Below, piece after piece: positions 43,397 to 51,928 of a DNA stretch of 64,000 nt (position 1 is its first letter; every line of letters begins with the position of its first letter). Under the pieces are notes generated by a model, which saw only the letters and a program-made list of their open reading frames with translations, did not search any database and was not told the DNA's origin. The stretch comes from Gemmobacter nectariphilus DSM 15620 (GTDB lineage: Bacteria; Pseudomonadota; Alphaproteobacteria; Rhodobacterales; Rhodobacteraceae). A program made the translations under genes and the position numbers. The stretch lies in NCBI RefSeq assembly GCF_000429765.1, contig NZ_AUCM01000012.1:1-64000 (forward strand), in the 5' to 3' direction.

Positions 43397-44728
43397 ATGG
43401 CAAACGAATGGCTGGCACTGTCGGCAGCGGAACTGGGGCGCGGAATCGGGGATGGCTCGATCCACGCCGTCGAATTGACCGAGGCCTATCTGGATGCGCT
43501 GGCCAGCCATCCCGACACGCCGCGCATCTATGCCCGCCTTACCCCCGAACGCGCGCGGGCCGAGGCGATGGCCGCCCATGGCCGGGCCAAGGCCGGTCTG
43601 CGGCGCGGGCCGCTGGACGGGGTGCCGGTCAGCTGGAAGGATCTGTTCGACACTGCGGGCACGCTGACCGAGGCCGGATCGGCCCTGCTGGCGGGGCGCC
43701 GCCCCGAACGGGACGCGACCGTCCTGGAGCGCGCAACGCGCGCGGGCCTTGTGTGCCTTGGCAAGACGCACATGTCGGAACTGGCCTTCTCGGGCCTTGG
43801 GCTCAATCCGGTGACGGCGACGCCGCCCAATATCAACGATCCCGGCGCGGTGCCGGGCGGCTCGTCCTCGGGGGCCGCAGCCTCGGTCGCCTTCGGGCTG
43901 GCACCGGCCGCCATCGGGTCGGACACTGGCGGATCGGTGCGCATCCCCTCGGCCTGGAACGACCTTGTCGGGCTCAAGACCACCCATGGCCGCCTGCCGC
44001 TGACCGGGGTTGTGCCCCTGTGCGAAAGCTTCGACACCATCGGCCCGCTGTGCCGCACGGTCGAGGATTGCGCGCTGATCCTTGCCGCACTCGAGGGGGG
44101 CAAACCCGCCGACCTTGCCGGCACCAGCCTTGTCGGCACCCGGCTGGCCGTGCTGGAAACCGCCGCGCTGGACGATCTGCGCCCCGAGCCGGCCCGCGCC
44201 TTCGATGATGCGCTGGCCCGCCTGGCCGCCGCTGGCGCCAGGATCGAGCGGATCGCCGTGCCCGCCGTGACCGAGGCGCTTGGCCTGTCGCCCATCCTGT
44301 TCACCGGCGAGGCCTGGGGCATCTGGCGCGACACCATCGAGGCGGCACCGGACAAGATGTTCCCGCAGATTTACGAACGCTTCCGGGGCGGGGCCAGCGT
44401 GACGGCGGCCGATTTCGTGGCCGGCTGGCGGCGGCTGCGGGTGCTGCGCGCCCAATGGGCGGCCGCAGTCGCCGGGTTCGACGCCGTGCTGACCCCCACC
44501 TCGCCCATCCTGCCGCCCGATGCGGCGCGGCTGATGTCGGACAGCGCCTATTACGTCACCGAAAACCTGCTGGCGCTGCGCAACACCCGGATCGGCAACC
44601 TGATGGATTGCTGCGCGCTCAGCCTGCCGACCGCGGTTCCGTCCTGCGGGCTTCAGCTGCTTGCCCCGCCGCTGGCCGAGGAACGCCTGCTGCGGCTGGG
44701 GCTCGCGGCCGAAGCGGCACTGCGCTGA
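43397..44728 (+). CDS. Amidase signature family amidohydrolase
   Basis: 443 residues. Ser-cisSer-Lys triad: Lys in VPVSWKDLFDTAGT, Ser in GGSSSGAAASVAFG, nucleophile Ser in IGSDTGGSVRIPSAW. Hydrolyses a small amide (substrate unknown). GatA is unlikely: it is shorter than usual, lacks GatA-specific context, and gatB is far away. The ribosome site GGGGACGG lies just upstream. Confidence 0.88.
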   Translation: MANEWLALSAAELGRGIGDGSIHAVELTEAYLDALASHPDTPRIYARLTPERARAEAMAAHGRAKAGLRRGPLDGVPVSWKDLFDTAGTLTEAGSALLAGRRPERDATVLERATRAGLVCLGKTHMSELAFSGLGLNPVTATPPNINDPGAVPGGSSSGAAASVAFGLAPAAIGSDTGGSVRIPSAWNDLVGLKTTHGRLPLTGVVPLCESFDTIGPLCRTVEDCALILAALEGGKPADLAGTSLVGTRLAVLETAALDDLRPEPARAFDDALARLAAAGARIERIAVPAVTEALGLSPILFTGEAWGIWRDTIEAAPDKMFPQIYERFRGGASVTAADFVAGWRRLRVLRAQWAAAVAGFDAVLTPTSPILPPDAARLMSDSAYYVTENLLALRNTRIGNLMDCCALSLPTAVPSCGLQLLAPPLAEERLLRLGLAAEAALR

Positions 44729-44805
44729 TCTTGCGGCGGTGCAGCGATTGACTAACGCCTGCCCCCGCGTCACAACATCTCCAGCGAAATTGGGAGCGAG
44801 GACTT

Positions 44806-45510
44806 ATGAACAAGGTCTATGCATCCGCGACCGAAGCCCTCGACGGGCTTCTGTTTGACGGGATGACAATCGCCGCGGGCGGCTTCGGCCTGTGCGGCAT
44901 TCCTGAACTGCTGATCGCCGCGATCCGCGAAAATGGCGTCAAGGATCTGACGGTCGCCTCGAACAACTGCGGCGTCGATGGCTTTGGCCTGGGGATCTTG
45001 CTGGAATCGCGCCAGATCCGAAAGATGATCTCGTCCTATGTCGGCGAGAACGCGGAATTCATGCGCCAGTATCTCTCGGGCGAGCTGGAGCTGGAATTCA
45101 ACCCGCAAGGCACGCTGGCCGAACGGATGCGCGCGGGCGGCGCCGGGATCCCCGGCTTCTACACCGCGACCGGCGTTGGCACCGTGATCGCCGAGGGCAA
45201 GGACCACAAGGATTTCAACGGCAAGACCTATATTCTTGAAACCGGCCTTGTGACCGACCTGTCCATCGTCAAGGCGTGGAAGGCCGATCCCTCGGGCAAC
45301 CTCGTGTTCCGCAAGACCGCGCGCAACTTCAACCCGCCCGCCGCGACCTGCGGCAAGGTCTGCGTGGTCGAGGTCGAGGAAATCGTGCCGCTCGGCTCGA
45401 TCGACCCCGACCATATCCACCTGCCGGGGATCTATGTGCACCGCATCATTCAGGGGCAGCACGAGAAACGCATCGAACAGCGCACCGTGCGCAAGCGGGA
45501 GGCCGTGTGA
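44806..45510 (+). CDS. scoA: 3-oxoacid CoA-transferase subunit A
   Basis: 234 residues, [20 protein letters not shown]. Family motif [13 protein letters not shown] and [23 protein letters not shown]. Transfers CoA from succinyl-CoA to acetoacetate, in ketone-body or polyhydroxybutyrate use. It overlaps scoB by one base (TGATG). The amidase gene ends 77 bases upstream. Confidence 0.94.
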   Translation: MNKVYASATEALDGLLFDGMTIAAGGFGLCGIPELLIAAIRENGVKDLTVASNNCGVDGFGLGILLESRQIRKMISSYVGENAEFMRQYLSGELELEFNPQGTLAERMRAGGAGIPGFYTATGVGTVIAEGKDHKDFNGKTYILETGLVTDLSIVKAWKADPSGNLVFRKTARNFNPPAATCGKVCVVEVEEIVPLGSIDPDHIHLPGIYVHRIIQGQHEKRIEQRTVRKREAV

Positions 45511-46139
45511 TGGGCTGGGATCGGAACCAGATGGCGGCCCGCGCCGCCCAGGAACTGCAAGACGGCTGGTATGTGAACCTGGGGATCGGCATTCCGACCC
45601 TGGTGTCGAACTATATCCCCGAGGGGATCAGCGTGACGTTGCAATCGGAAAACGGGATGCTGGGCATGGGCCCCTTCCCGTTCGAAGGCGACGAGGATCC
45701 CGACCTGATCAACGCGGGCAAGCAGACCATCACCGAACTGCCGCAGACGGCGTTCTTCGACAGCGCCACCTCCTTCGCGATGATCCGCGGCGGCAAGATC
45801 GCCATGGCGATCCTGGGCGGCATGGAAGTGTCCGAGGAAGGTGACCTCGCAAACTGGATGGTGCCGGGCAAACTGGTCAAGGGCATGGGCGGCGCGATGG
45901 ATCTGGTCGCCGGCGTCGGCCGCGTGGTGGTGGTGATGGACCACACCAACAAGGCGGGCGAGTCGAAAGTGCTGAAGTCCTGCACGCTGCCGCTGACCGG
46001 CAAGGGCGTGGTGGATCGCATCATCACCAACCTGGGCGTGCTGGACGTGGTGCCGGGCGGGCTGAAGATCGTCGAATGCGCCGATGGCGTGACCGAAGAC
46101 GAACTGCGCAAGGCGACCGAGGCAACGATCGTCGGCTGA
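45510..46139 (+). CDS. scoB: 3-oxoacid CoA-transferase subunit B
   Basis: 209 residues, [20 protein letters not shown]. Catalytic Glu in VTLQSENGMLGMGPFP, which forms the CoA thioester; also VNLGIGIPTLVSNYIPEG. Partner of ScoA. The start at 45510 shares one base with the scoA stop; a longer frame is a shadow of scoA. A terminator follows. Confidence 0.95.
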   Translation: MGWDRNQMAARAAQELQDGWYVNLGIGIPTLVSNYIPEGISVTLQSENGMLGMGPFPFEGDEDPDLINAGKQTITELPQTAFFDSATSFAMIRGGKIAMAILGGMEVSEEGDLANWMVPGKLVKGMGGAMDLVAGVGRVVVVMDHTNKAGESKVLKSCTLPLTGKGVVDRIITNLGVLDVVPGGLKIVECADGVTEDELRKATEATIVG

Positions 46140-46161
46140 GCCGCAGTCCTTCCGCGATCCG

Positions 46162-46188
46162 AAGGGGCTGCAAATGCGGCCCCTTTTT
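46162..46188 (+). terminator. Intrinsic terminator after scoB
   Basis: Stem AAGGGGC/GCCCCTT extended inward by three pairs (loop AAAT), then TTTTT. Confidence 0.88.
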
Positions 46189-46226
46189 CATTGTAACCCG
46201 GCCGTGTGCAGGCGGAGAGTGCGGAA

Positions 46227-46260
46227 GCCTCCGGCGGGGATATTTTTATCAAGGCGAAAG
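46227..46260 (-). repeat. Box element copy 10
   Basis: GCCTCCGGCGGGGATATTTT followed by TATCAAGGCGAAAG; no strong hairpin beside it. It reads GGATATTTT in the direction of scoB, 88 bases after that gene and its terminator. Confidence 0.65.
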
Positions 46261-46648
46261 TGGCAGCGTCGCTTGCAAAAGTGAACACGACGGCACAGCC
46301 GGAAAGCGCGGCGCGTCCAGCTGACCCGGCTGCCGCGCGCGGGGTGGAGATCCCCGCGATGGCTTCGAGCGCGCCTTGAGGATTGGGCACGGCAGCTCGT
46401 CAGTCAGCGCGAGATCGCATTTCGTCGAACCTCACTGAACGAACGCGCCGGGCCGGGGCATCGACCGCGCGGCAGGCAAGATCGGGTAGCATGATCTGGC
46501 TGGTGCCGCACCGAAACAGGCAACGGTCTGGCGCCCTGCCTCGGGCCATGGCGGCCGTCCATGGGGGAGGCAGGGCGTTTCGCCTTGACGGTCATCGGCG
46601 TCCCCGCCTGCACCGCACCATCAGATTGGCAGAGCAAGGTTAACAAAG
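46261..46648. other. Gene-free stretch with a long stem-loop
   Basis: No supported gene. At 46532-46577 a 46-base stem-loop pairs CGCCCTGCCTC with GAGGCAGGGCG, continues with CCATGG/CCATGG inside, and has a 7-base loop. TTTCG follows on the plus strand. It could end an unannotated small RNA transcribed rightward or be a remnant of another element. The remaining sequence shows nothing recognisable. Confidence 0.45.
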
Positions 46649-46722
46649 TCTTTTCGCCTTGATCCAAATATCCTCGGGGGGTGAATTGGCCCTTGGGCCA
46701 AGAGGGGGGCAGACAGCCCCCC
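46649..46722 (+). repeat. Box element copy 11 with two hairpins
   Basis: Box CGCCTTGATCCAAATATCCT, then hairpins TTGGCCC/GGGCCAA (46686-46701) and GGGGGGC/GCCCCCC (46704-46722). Read on the minus strand the hairpins follow the MATE gene stop by 11 bases, then GGATATTTGG. Faces copy 10 between convergent genes. Confidence 0.75.
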
Positions 46723-46732
46723 TTCCTCGGCA

Positions 46733-48055
46733 TCAGCTTGAAACGAGGCTGGGGGCTGCGGCCCGCTCGGCTCTCGGAAAAAGCCCCGCCATGGTCAGCC
46801 CGCGTGTCAGGTTCAGCACCATCAGGCCCGCCCAAAGCCCATGATTGCCCAGCATCGGCACAAGCAGCACCAATGCGCCCGCATAGCACACGACCGACAA
46901 GGCCATCGTGTTGCGCATCTCGCGTGTCAGGGTGGCACCGATGAAGATGCCGTCGAACATGTAGCTGGCCACCGCGATCACCGGCATGACGATCAGCCAG
47001 GGCAGATAGGTGCGCGCTGCGGACTGAACCTCTGGCGAGGTGGTCATCACATCCACGATCATCGGCCCTGCTCCAAGAAACACCAGCCCCAGCAGCAGGC
47101 TGCCGCCCACCGCCCATTGCGAGGCCCGGACCGCGCCCTGCCGGACCAGGCGCGGCTGGCGCGCGCCGACCGCTTGTCCGACCAGCGCCTCGGCGGCAAA
47201 GGCAAAGCCGTCCAGCGCATAGGCGGTGATCTCTGCGAATTGCAGCAGGATCTGGTTGGCCGCCAGCGTCACATCGCCAAAGCCCGCGCCCAGGAACAGG
47301 AAGGTGGTCATGCTGCCCTGCAGCAGCACCGAGCGCAGCATGATGTCGCCGTTGACCGCCAGCATGCGCCGCCAGGCCGCCCCCGCCATGAGGCGCGAGC
47401 GGTCGGCCCAGGCGCGCCCGGCAAAGGCACCCCGGCACAGCCACAGCCCCAGCGCAAGGCCGCTGTATTCCGCGATCAGCGTGGCGCTCGCCACCCCTGG
47501 CACGCCCCAGCCAAGACCCAGCACGAACCACAGATCCAGCCCGACGTTCAGCCCGTTCATCACCAGTTGCAGCACCAGAACCGCCCGCGTGCGTTCCTGC
47601 GCGATCAGCCAGCCGGTCACGGCATACAGCGAGATGGTGGCCGGCGCGCCCCAGATGCGGATGGCCAGATACTGCCGCGCCAAGCCCTCGACCTCGGCTG
47701 AGGCCGGGGCCAGGCGAAACGCTGCCCAGGCCAGCGGGGCCTGCAACAGGATCAGCATCAGCCCCGCCAGCGCCCCGATGCCAAGGCCCCGAAGCAGGAT
47801 CGCGCCGGTTTCCGCGCTGTCGCCCGCCCCATGCGCCTGCGCTGCCAGCCCCGACGTGCCCATGCGCAGAAAGCCGAAGATCCAGTAGACCGAGGCAAGC
47901 ACGATCGCCCCGACCCCGACCGCCCCGATCGGCGCCGCCTGCCCCAGCTGCCCGACGACGCCGGTATCGACAGCGCCAAGGATCGGCACTGTCGCGTTGG
48001 ACAGCACGATGGGCAGCGCGATCGACAGCACGCGCCGGTGGGTGATGTCGCTCAT
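46733..48055 (-). CDS. MATE family efflux transporter
   Basis: 440 residues, 12 predicted membrane helices in two similar halves (LSIALPIVLSNATVPILGAV begins the first). NorM/DinF-type exporter of drugs or metabolites driven by Na+ or H+. The ATG overlaps the stop of the upstream thioesterase gene by four bases, so the two are co-translated. The substrate cannot be inferred. Confidence 0.92.
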   Translation of the reverse strand: MSDITHRRVLSIALPIVLSNATVPILGAVDTGVVGQLGQAAPIGAVGVGAIVLASVYWIFGFLRMGTSGLAAQAHGAGDSAETGAILLRGLGIGALAGLMLILLQAPLAWAAFRLAPASAEVEGLARQYLAIRIWGAPATISLYAVTGWLIAQERTRAVLVLQLVMNGLNVGLDLWFVLGLGWGVPGVASATLIAEYSGLALGLWLCRGAFAGRAWADRSRLMAGAAWRRMLAVNGDIMLRSVLLQGSMTTFLFLGAGFGDVTLAANQILLQFAEITAYALDGFAFAAEALVGQAVGARQPRLVRQGAVRASQWAVGGSLLLGLVFLGAGPMIVDVMTTSPEVQSAARTYLPWLIVMPVIAVASYMFDGIFIGATLTREMRNTMALSVVCYAGALVLLVPMLGNHGLWAGLMVLNLTRGLTMAGLFPRAERAAAPSLVSS

Positions 48056-48570
48056 TCGGCCGAGGTCCGCTCCGGCATCAGGAAATGCCCGGTCGCCTGG
48101 GCAAACAGGCGCGTGCGGTTGTCCTGCCAGGCCTCGACATGGACCGAGGCATAGCGCCGGCCCGAGCGGTTGACCCGCGCCCGCGCATAAGCATCGCGCG
48201 GCAAGCCCGAGCGCAGGTAGTCGACGGTGAAGTCGATGGTCTTGGGCAGGCGCGGCAGATGCGTGGGGTGCAGAGTGGTCGGATCAAGCCGGCCTTGCTC
48301 CATCTCTTCCCACAACGATTGCCAGGCCAGTTCGATGATCGCCGTGGTTTCCAGAAAGCCCGCTGTTGCCCCGCCATGCAGGGCGGGCAGCAAGGGATTG
48401 CCGATCAGGCTTTCGTCAAAGGGCATGATCGCTGTCAGCTCGTCGCCGCGGCGGTCGAACTGAAAGCCCATGAACTGGATATAGGGCACACCATTGACCA
48501 GCGCGCGCAGCGCGGCATCGCGGCGTTGCTTGACGATCTGGACGGGTTCGGGACGGGGGCGTTCGGTCAT
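48052..48570 (-). CDS. Hotdog-fold thioesterase (PaaI-like)
   Basis: 172 residues. LHGGATAGFLETTAIIELAW carries the HGG-type active-site turn of the hotdog thioesterase family. Likely hydrolyses an acyl-CoA. Overlaps both the upstream thioesterase gene and the downstream MATE gene by four bases, forming a compact three-gene operon. Confidence 0.86.
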   Translation of the reverse strand: MTERPRPEPVQIVKQRRDAALRALVNGVPYIQFMGFQFDRRGDELTAIMPFDESLIGNPLLPALHGGATAGFLETTAIIELAWQSLWEEMEQGRLDPTTLHPTHLPRLPKTIDFTVDYLRSGLPRDAYARARVNRSGRRYASVHVEAWQDNRTRLFAQATGHFLMPERTSAE

Positions 48571-49001
48571 TTTGCGGCGGCCCGGCTGGCTTCGTTGGTG
48601 AAGGCGCCGTTGGCCGTGGCCACGGGGCGCGAGCCGTCATCGTCGGTCGCGACGGCGCGGATGAAGGCGACCGAGCGGGTCATGTTGTAGCAATAGGCCT
48701 CGGCCCGGATGCGCTGGCCGGGGGTCGCGGGGCGCATGTAGTCGATCCGCAGGTCGAGTGTCGCCGTTCCCCCGGCGCTGCCGGGGTTCAGCGTGGCGGC
48801 AATGCCCGATGCGGTATCAAGCAGCGCATAGACGGCGCCGCCATGCACCACCCCGGTGGCCGGATCCCCGACCAGCCGTGCATCCCACGGCATGGACAAG
48901 GTGACGCGCCCGTCGTCGGACACAGAGTCAAGGCGCATCGACAGTGCGCGGGCATGGGGCAGCAGGTCTAGAAACTGCTGAGGGGTGAAGGGGCTGGCCA
49001 T
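48567..49001 (-). CDS. Hotdog-fold thioesterase (PaaI-like), first of a pair
   Basis: 144 residues, MASPFTPQQFLDLLPHARAL. Motif GVVHGGAVYALLDTASGIAA is the classical PaaI active-site stretch. AGGAG nine bases before the ATG at 49001. First gene of the thioesterase-thioesterase-MATE operon and divergent from a MerR regulator gene. It differs too much from the second thioesterase for a recent duplication. Confidence 0.88.
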   Translation of the reverse strand: MASPFTPQQFLDLLPHARALSMRLDSVSDDGRVTLSMPWDARLVGDPATGVVHGGAVYALLDTASGIAATLNPGSAGGTATLDLRIDYMRPATPGQRIRAEAYCYNMTRSVAFIRAVATDDDGSRPVATANGAFTNEASRAAAK

Positions 49002-49093
49002 CGTCGGGGCTCCTGCTGGTCTGATTGCCAGTTGGCACCGCAGCGCCGGCCTGCGCAAGCCCCCATTGCCGCGCCGCCATGCCCCGAACGCGC

Positions 49094-49124
49094 GATTGCG
49101 CAGGCGCAGCAATCGGCCTAACGT
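49094..49124 (+). promoter_or_regulatory. Candidate promoter and operator of the MerR gene
   Basis: Inverted repeat GATTGC-N9-GCAATC at 49094-49114, overlapping a possible TTGCGC (-35, 49096-49101) and TAACGT (-10, 49119-49124) 17 bases apart. MerR proteins typically bind dyads located inside promoter spacers. It lies 36 bases before the regulator start and faces the thioesterase operon. Confidence 0.4.
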
Positions 49125-49149
49125 GCCGGACGGGGGGAAGGAGACCGGC

Positions 49150-49539
49150 ATGTCCGACACGCGTTTGAGCTTCAAGGAGATGTGCGCCCGTTTCGACGTG
49201 ACGCCACGCACCCTGAGATATTACGAGTATATCGAATTGCTGGCCCCGCAAAAGGAAGGTCGCGCCCGGTTCTATGGCCCGCGCGAAATTGCGCGCATGA
49301 CGCTGATCCTGCGCGGACGCCGCTTCGGCTTTGGCCTGGAAGAAATCCGGCAATGGCTGGAAATCTATCAGAAAAAGGGCACTGCGGCCCAGTTCCGCGC
49401 CTTTGTCGCCATGGCCGACCGCCAGATGCTGGAAATCGACCGCCAGATTGCCGAACTGGGCGTTGCCCGCGACGATCTGGCAGCGCTGAGGGCCGAAACA
49501 CTGCGTGAACTCGACGCAATTTCGGGGGCCGAGGCTTGA
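49150..49539 (+). CDS. MerR family transcriptional regulator
   Basis: 129 residues. Winged-helix N-terminus: FKEMCARFDVTPRTLRYYEY and RFYGPREIARMTLILRGRRF; dimerisation coiled coil after residue 75. No cysteine pattern for metal binding, so a metabolite or partner-sensing type. AAGGAG eight bases upstream. Divergent from the thioesterase/MATE operon, its most likely target. Confidence 0.92.
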   Translation: MSDTRLSFKEMCARFDVTPRTLRYYEYIELLAPQKEGRARFYGPREIARMTLILRGRRFGFGLEEIRQWLEIYQKKGTAAQFRAFVAMADRQMLEIDRQIAELGVARDDLAALRAETLRELDAISGAEA

Positions 49540-49544
49540 TCGCC

Positions 49545-50729
49545 ATGCAGGCCCCCCATACTGTGCCGCAAGACACCCCCGCGCCTGCATCGGACCAGAT
49601 GACCCAATCCGCAGACCAAGCCCCCCCGCCGGCTCCGCCGCAGGACGACATGCGCCGTCTTCAGGTATGGTTTCTTGGTATCATCGCCTTTGCGGTGATC
49701 CTGTTCCTGCTGGTGCAGGCCAAGTTCCTGCTGATCTCGCTGGCCATCGCGATCATGCTGTTCTCGCTGACCTCGGATGCCATCAGCTATATCCAGCACC
49801 TGCGCTTTGGCGAGGCGCGGTTTTCCGTCTGGGTCGCCAGCCTGCTGGCGGTGCTGCTGATCGCCTCGGTGCTGATCTCGCTCTCGGCACTGATCCTGAC
49901 TCAGGCCAACACGGTGGTGTTCACCGTGATGCAATATGCCGATCCGGCACAAAAGGCGGTGGCCACGATGTTTTCGTGGATGGGCGCCGATGTGGAACAG
50001 GCGGTGCTGAACTGGCTGAAAGGTGTGCAGATCGGCCCCTGGCTGGCCACCATGGCAGGCCAGGCCGGCAACATCGCCTCGGGCGCCGTGCTGGTCACGC
50101 TGTTCGTGGGCTTCCTGTTCCTGGAACGGCTGTGGTTCCGGCCCAAGCTGGTCAGCCTGATGGGCGATGCCGAACGCGCCCGGCGGGTCGAGCGGATCAT
50201 CTCGTCCATCGTGCACCGCGTGAACCGCTATCTGATCGTCAAGACAGTGGTCAGCCTGGTGACCGGCGCGCTGGTCTATGCCGTGATGATGGCCTTCGGG
50301 CTGGAACTGGCGGTTGCCATGGGCGTTCTGACCTTTGTGCTGAACTTCATCCCGAATGTCGGGTCCATCGTCGCCACCATTGCCGTCGGGCTGGTCGCCT
50401 ATGTGCAGACCGGCGATCCCTTCAGCGGGCTTGCGGTGCTGGCCATCGTGACCGGCATCCAGTTCGTCGTGGGTCAGGTGCTGGACCCGCTGTTCCTGGG
50501 CAGGACGCTGCAGCTGTCGTCCTTTGGCATCATTGCCTCGCTGGCGTTCTGGGCCGCGGTCTGGGGCATTCCGGGCATGTTCCTGGCGGTGCCGATCATG
50601 GTGTCCATCATGATCGTCTGCTCGCACATTCCCCGCCTGCGCCCCGTGGCCGTGCTGCTCTCGCGCGAGGGGCTGCCCGAGACCGATGTCGATCACCCGA
50701 TCACCCGGCGCGACCAAAGCGCTGCCTGA
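49545..50729 (+). CDS. AI-2E family transporter (PerM-like), copy 1
   Basis: 394 residues. Pro-rich cytoplasmic N-terminus, then about 8 membrane helices in the family pattern (LQVWFLGIIAFAVILFLLVQ; GVLTFVLNFIPNVGSIVATI; GQVLDPLFLGRTLQLSSFGI). Members export or import varied solutes; the AI-2 label is historical. The start chosen is ATG 49545, ten bases after GAGG. A TTG at 49536 overlapping the merR stop is the alternative. Confidence 0.9.
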   Translation: MQAPHTVPQDTPAPASDQMTQSADQAPPPAPPQDDMRRLQVWFLGIIAFAVILFLLVQAKFLLISLAIAIMLFSLTSDAISYIQHLRFGEARFSVWVASLLAVLLIASVLISLSALILTQANTVVFTVMQYADPAQKAVATMFSWMGADVEQAVLNWLKGVQIGPWLATMAGQAGNIASGAVLVTLFVGFLFLERLWFRPKLVSLMGDAERARRVERIISSIVHRVNRYLIVKTVVSLVTGALVYAVMMAFGLELAVAMGVLTFVLNFIPNVGSIVATIAVGLVAYVQTGDPFSGLAVLAIVTGIQFVVGQVLDPLFLGRTLQLSSFGIIASLAFWAAVWGIPGMFLAVPIMVSIMIVCSHIPRLRPVAVLLSREGLPETDVDHPITRRDQSAA

Positions 50730-50797
50730 CCCTGCACCTCTGGACCTTTCGCTCCAAGGGTGATTGGGTAAGCCAGCAAATTGGAAGGAGAGGCGCC

Positions 50798-51673
50798 ATG
50801 GCGTTCGGCACGAATATCCGCACCTGGTTCGATGGCAAATGGCACGATGGCGACGTCATGGTGATGCGCGCGGCCGATCACGGGATCTGGCAAGGGTCCA
50901 GCGTCTTTGACGGCGCCCGCTGGTTCGACGGGATGGCCCCCGATCTGGACCGCCACTGCGCCCGCGTAAACCGCTCGGCCGAAGCCATGATGATGACGCC
51001 GAACGTGGATCCCGATACCATGGTGCAGATCGCGCTCGAGGGGCTGAAGGGCTATGCCCCGGATGCCGCCGTCTACATCCGCCCGATGTATTGGGCCGCG
51101 CATGGGTCCGAGGTCGGGGTCGCGCCGCTTGCCTCGTCCACCGTCTTTGCCATGAGCCTTGAACAGGTGCCGATGCCCGGCGCGCAGGACAGCACCACGC
51201 TGACCCGCACCCGGTTCCGCCGCCCCGTGCTGGAAAGCGCGGTCTGCAATGCCAAGGCCGGGGCGCTTTATCCGAACAACGCCCGGATGCTGGTCGAGGC
51301 GCAGAAGAAGGGCTACGGCAACGCGCTGGTCGCGGATGTGATGGGCAATGTGGCCGAAACCGCCACCGCCAACGTGTTCATGGTCAAGGATGGCGAGCTT
51401 TTCACCCCGATCGCCAACGGAACCTTCCTGTCGGGCCTGACCCGTGCGCGCCACATCCAGAACCTGCGCGGCGAAGGGTTCAAGGTGCATGAATCCGTGC
51501 TGACCTTCGAGGATTTCGAAGGCGCGGACGAGGTGTTCCTGTCGGGCAACTTTGCCAAGGTGCTGGCGGTGCGCGAATTCGACGGCACGCAGTATCCGGC
51601 CCCCGGCCCGGTGACGCGCAAGGTGCGCGAGCTGTATTGGGACTGGGCCCGCACCGACGCGGCCCGCCGCTAA
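50798..51673 (+). CDS. ilvE: Branched-chain aminotransferase-like enzyme (PLP fold type IV)
   Basis: 291 residues. PLP lysine probably in AVCNAKAGALYPNNARMLVE; phosphate-binding stretch GNVAETATANVFMVKDGELF; NGTFLSGLTRARHIQ. Catalyses amino transfer to branched-chain keto acids, though D-amino-acid aminotransferase relatives share the fold. AAGGAG seven bases before the ATG. It stands alone. Confidence 0.85.
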   Translation: MAFGTNIRTWFDGKWHDGDVMVMRAADHGIWQGSSVFDGARWFDGMAPDLDRHCARVNRSAEAMMMTPNVDPDTMVQIALEGLKGYAPDAAVYIRPMYWAAHGSEVGVAPLASSTVFAMSLEQVPMPGAQDSTTLTRTRFRRPVLESAVCNAKAGALYPNNARMLVEAQKKGYGNALVADVMGNVAETATANVFMVKDGELFTPIANGTFLSGLTRARHIQNLRGEGFKVHESVLTFEDFEGADEVFLSGNFAKVLAVREFDGTQYPAPGPVTRKVRELYWDWARTDAARR

Positions 51674-51683
51674 GCGCACGCCC

Positions 51684-51710
51684 GGCATGGCCGGAAAACC
51701 CGGCCATGCC
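51684..51710 (+). terminator. GC hairpin after the aminotransferase gene
   Basis: Stem GGCATGGCCGG/CCGGCCATGCC (11 bp, loop AAAAC), 10 bases after the stop. There is no U-run, so termination may be weak or need another factor. Confidence 0.55.
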
Positions 51711-51928
51711 CGCACGGGCGCCCTGCCCAACGCGGGCGCTTGATGCTGAATCTCGTTCAGCAGTTGACTTCATGCCAAAAACTTGCCTGATTTTCATCAG
51801 GGCGTGCTGAGGAGACAAGGCCGGCGCCCGGTTGCCGGTGCGTGATGCTCTGATCTGGCCCATGTGTTGCGGGGACTTGGCCCGCCGGGCCACCCTGTTC
51901 CCTGCGTAAGTCCAAGGGCTGGGGGAAG

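Noticed and set aside
40977-43478. An 833-codon open frame opposite ccmF-ccmH
   Set aside because: Antisense shadow across two genes; His/Gln/Arg-rich low complexity, no family.
46383-46643. An 86-residue frame in the gap after scoB
   Set aside because: Arg-rich composition, no ribosome site, crosses the long stem-loop; not gene-like.
49505-51673. A long frame running through the AI-2E gene into the aminotransferase gene
   Set aside because: The first two thirds are an out-of-frame reading of the permease gene; only the last 291 residues from 50798 are the real aminotransferase.
51764-51792. TTGACT with a spaced CTGATT as a promoter for cfa
   Set aside because: The -10 match is poor; the known RpoE-type pattern for cfa in Rhodobacter was looked for and not found at proper spacing.
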